In this document: positions 8,995 through 11,340 of the stretch, piece after piece
How positions within the stretch are numbered: the stretch's first letter is position 1
How the letters are laid out: each line of letters opens with the position of its first letter
Assembly: GCA_027596195.1 (NCBI GenBank)
Contig: JADGJG010000887.1
Coordinates: forward strand, 1 to 11,340
Reading direction: 5' to 3'
Length of the DNA stretch: 11,340 bases
Origin: Podochytrium sp. JEL0797
Taxonomy: Eukaryota > Chytridiomycota > Chytridiomycetes > Chytridiales > Chytriomycetaceae
Notes under the pieces: model-generated
Databases searched by the model: none
Seen by the model: the letters and a program-made list of their open reading frames with translations, nothing else
What the model was told of the DNA's origin: nothing
Translations under genes and position numbers: made by a program

Positions 8995-9117
8995 TCCATT
9001 CTGATGCGCGTATTTCACATCTTGATACATCGTATCAATTCCATTTTTAATGCCGGCGGCGGCGGAATTTTTCAGGTTCGACCTTCGTTCCGGTACTGAA
9101 TTTTCTCAATGGAATAC

Positions 9118-9123
9118 TATAAA
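9118..9123 (+). promoter_or_regulatory. TATA box of the H+-ATPase gene
   Basis: TATAAA (followed by TGGG) lies 62 bp before the chosen ATG at 9186. This would place the transcription start roughly 30 bp upstream of the coding region and give a short 5' UTR, as is common for strongly expressed genes. Confidence 0.55.
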
Positions 9124-9185
9124 TGGGATAGAGTCGCGGAAAGGGCGCCATCACAACCTCACCACTCTCAAAACATACATTGGAA

Positions 9186-11340
9186 ATGCACGACGGTGAG
9201 TCTTAAACACCTTGTTCCCTTTCCCCCGACTCCATTCTTACTCATGCCGCGTTCGCAGATAAACAAGAGAAAGAGGCCAAGAAGCCTCTGAAGATGGAGG
9301 AAGCCGTCCACGTTGAAGTCGAAGAAGACATTCCACCCGAGTTGGAAGCCCTCCTCCACACCGAGCCACTCCAAGGTCTCACCGACGCCGAAGTCGCCTC
9401 CCGCACGGCCCAATTCGGACTCAACGAGATTCCCGAAGTCAAGACCAACCCTTTCCTCAAGTTCCTCGGTTTTTTCCTTGGACCCATCTCCTACCTTCTC
9501 GAAATCGCTTGCATCTTGTCCGGAGTCTTTCAGGACTGGATCGACTTTGGTATTCTTCTCTTCGTGTTGATCGCCAACGCTTGTATCGGTTTCTTTGAGG
9601 AGGCTCGTGCAGAGTCTGCCTTGGACGCGCTCAAGAACACTCTTGCCCTCCGGTCGCGTGTGTGGAGAAACGGAAAACTCGTCGAGGTCGAGTCCAACAC
9701 TCTCGTGCCAGGAGACATCATTGCCCTCCGTCTTGGTGACATTGTTCCCGCCGATTGCCGTCTGTTGGGTGTGGGTGTGACTGGTGAAGAATCCGAGGGA
9801 ACGCTGCAAATCGATCAGTCTGGTCTCACTGGTGAATCTCTTCCCGTTGCCAAGGGCAAGGGAACCACTGCCTACTCTTCTGCCATCGTCAAGCAAGGTC
9901 AGATGCTCGCTGTTGTCACCAAGACTGGTATCAACACTTTCATTGGTCGCGCTGCCAACTTGATCTCGATCACCACCGAGGAGGGTCACTTCCAGATCAT
10001 CATCAACGCTATCGGAAACTTTTTGGTCGTCGTGACTTGTGTAAGTTTGAATTTTAGTTTATTTTTTCTCCTCTTTTCCTGTTACTAACTTTCTTTCCCT
10101 TCCCTCACAGGTCATGGCCACCGTTTTGTTCTTTGTCCGCACCTGGGCTGTCCCCAACAACCCCAACGACTCTCTCGGTGACCGTTGCAAGGACGCTCTC
10201 ATGGAGGTTCTCATCTTGACCATTGCTGCCATTCCCGTCGGTCTCCCCACTATCATGTCCGTTACCATGGCCGTCGGTGCTTCCCAGCTCGCCAAGAAGG
10301 AGGTTATCGTCAAGCGTCTCACAGCCATTGAAGAGCTCGCCTCCGTCTCCATTCTCTGCTCCGACAAGACCGGAACCCTCACTCTCAACCAGCTCACGTT
10401 CGACAAGCCATACCTCTCTATGAAGGGCAACACCACGCACGACTTTGTCGGAACTGGCGAGCCTTACACTGAAACCGACTTGCTCTTGGCTTCCTTCTTT
10501 GCCTCTGAACCCGGTGCCGCCGATGCCATTGAGTCTGCCATTCGTGGCGCTGCCCAAGACCGTGTTGAGATTCTCAAGGCTCGTACTGAGCAGGACCACC
10601 ACATTCCCGGATACAAGGTCAACAACTTTATCCCCTTCAACCCCAACTCCAAGTACACCGAGGCCAAGGTCACCGACTTGGCCACAGGAAAGCAGTTCCG
10701 CACCGTCAAGGGAGCTCCCCAGGTTATCGTCAACTTGTGTGGCGGACACGACGAAGCCACTGCCGCTGTCAACGACTTTGCTCGCCGTGGTCTCCGTGCT
10801 CTTGGTGTCGCTCGTACCGTTGACCCCGAGATGCAAGTCTTTGAAATGATTGGAATGATCTCTCTCCTCGACCCGCCGCGTCCCGACTCTGCCCACACGA
10901 TCCAAGAGTGCCACAAGCTTGGAATCGACGTCAAGATGATTACTGGTGACCAGCAGATTATTGGAAAGGAAGTTGCCCACCGTCTCGGAATGAACCGTAC
11001 CATTTTGGATGCCAACAAATTGAACGACCCTTCCCTTGACGAAGAAGCTCTTATCGACCGGTGTGTCAAGTGCGACGGGTTCGGTCAAGTTACTCCTGAG
11101 CACAAGTACAAGGTTGTCGAGTTGCTCCAGAAGCGCGGGTACCTCGTTGGTATGACTGGTGACGGTGTCAACGATGCTCCTGCTTTGAAAAAGGCCAACG
11201 TTGGTATTGCTGTCGAAGGATGTACCGATGCTGCTCGTTCCGCCGCCGATATTGTCTTGCTTGCCTCTGGTCTTTCTACTATCGTCGACGGTGTCAAGAC
11301 CTCGCGTGCCATTTTCCAGAGAATGAGATCCTACGCTCTC
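9186..11340 (+). CDS. PMA1: P-type plasma-membrane H+-ATPase (P3A), 3'-partial
   Basis: ATP-driven proton pump of the plasma membrane, expected to energise secondary transport. Exons are 9186-9195, 9259-10040 and 10111 onward; introns are 63 and 70 nt, the second with a TACTAAC branch point. The window holds 674 residues: a charged N-terminus, membrane helices 1-2 (about 70-116), the actuator loop with TGES at 194-197, helices 3-4 with IPVGLP at 305-310, phosphorylation motif DKTGT with Asp349, nucleotide-binding KGAP at 464-467, and the hinge TGDGVNDAP from 613. Helices 5-10 and the C-terminus lie outside. The first exon codes MHD plus one base; the alternative start at Met16 (9294) would still give a whole pump. 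Spacing and SALTGES-like context (IDQSGLTGESLPV) resemble plant/protist pumps more than ascomycete Pma1, so the symbol marks function, not strict orthology. Codon use is strongly biased (AAG, GTC, ACC), suggesting high expression. Confidence 0.95.
10083..10089 (+). other. Canonical branch point (TACTAAC) in ATPase intron 2
   Basis: TACTAAC lies 21 nt before the CACAG acceptor (ending 10110) of the 70-nt intron 10041-10110, with a pyrimidine-rich tract between. This is the clearest branch-point consensus in the window and supports the splice model and a fungal-type spliceosome. Confidence 0.85.

Larger units (their letters stand above)
8536..9185. other. Intergenic region: 3' flank of transporter B and 5' flank of the H+-ATPase
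   Basis: These 650 bp hold the A/T-rich 3' flank of the transporter (8585-8655), then about 300 bp in which nothing is recognisable apart from a small perfect hairpin (GGCGTT/AACGCC, 8704-8719). Next come the upstream elements of the ATPase gene: a 22-bp tandem repeat, a GGC-rich stretch (9052-9065) and a TATA box. No coding frame or RNA gene is supported. Confidence 0.6.

Noticed and set aside
9075..9083. GGTTCGACC resembling a tRNA B-box
   Set aside because: There is no A-box at the required distance and no cloverleaf can be drawn; the site lies in the ATPase promoter region.
10105..11103. Long open frame (332 codons) antisense to the H+-ATPase, with another (273 codons) at 9168-9989
   Set aside because: The plus strand encodes an unmistakable P-type ATPase with all catalytic motifs. 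The antisense frames result from its strong codon bias and encode low-complexity Ser/Val/Gly-rich sequence without recognisable domains.

Overview
This is a eukaryotic window with short spliceosomal introns (37-84 nt), GT-AG borders and one canonical TACTAAC branch point. Its gene content is a CDC25-type RasGEF, two copies of a fungal aromatic-acid-exporter (ArAE_2/BRE4-like) transporter, and a P3A plasma-membrane H+-ATPase. Together these suggest a fungus, most likely an early-diverging (chytrid-like) one, because the transporter architecture is fungal while the ATPase looks partly plant/protist-like. The lineage is an inference; no rRNA or other marker is present.

Layout: (1) positions 2-1217, + strand: 3' part of a RasGEF gene in five exons, with its 5' end cut by the window edge next to a run of 19 C. 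(2) 1218-2071: intergenic space between convergent gene ends, with only doubtful open frames. (3) 2072-5080, - strand: a complete seven-exon transporter gene, about 886 aa. (4) 5081-5558: a 478-bp shared upstream region. (5) 5559-8535, + strand: a complete six-exon paralogue of the same transporter, about 899 aa, divergently transcribed. (6) 8536-9185: intergenic region with a 22-bp tandem duplication and a TATA box. (7) 9186 to the window end, + strand: first 674 residues of a plasma-membrane H+-ATPase with a 10-nt first coding exon.

The two transporters form a head-to-head inverted duplicate. Most exon lengths are identical (104, 330 and 277 nt) and most intron positions are shared. One copy has an extra intron. 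A 171-bp tract spanning the third intron is about 94% identical between copies although the neighbouring introns have diverged, which points to gene conversion or a conserved element. A similar ~29-bp element lies exactly 12 nt upstream of both start codons.

Functionally, the H+-ATPase would set up the proton-motive force at the plasma membrane, and the ArAE-like proteins are putative membrane exporters. A direct link with the RasGEF is not shown by the sequence. No transposon, CRISPR array, tRNA or rRNA was found.
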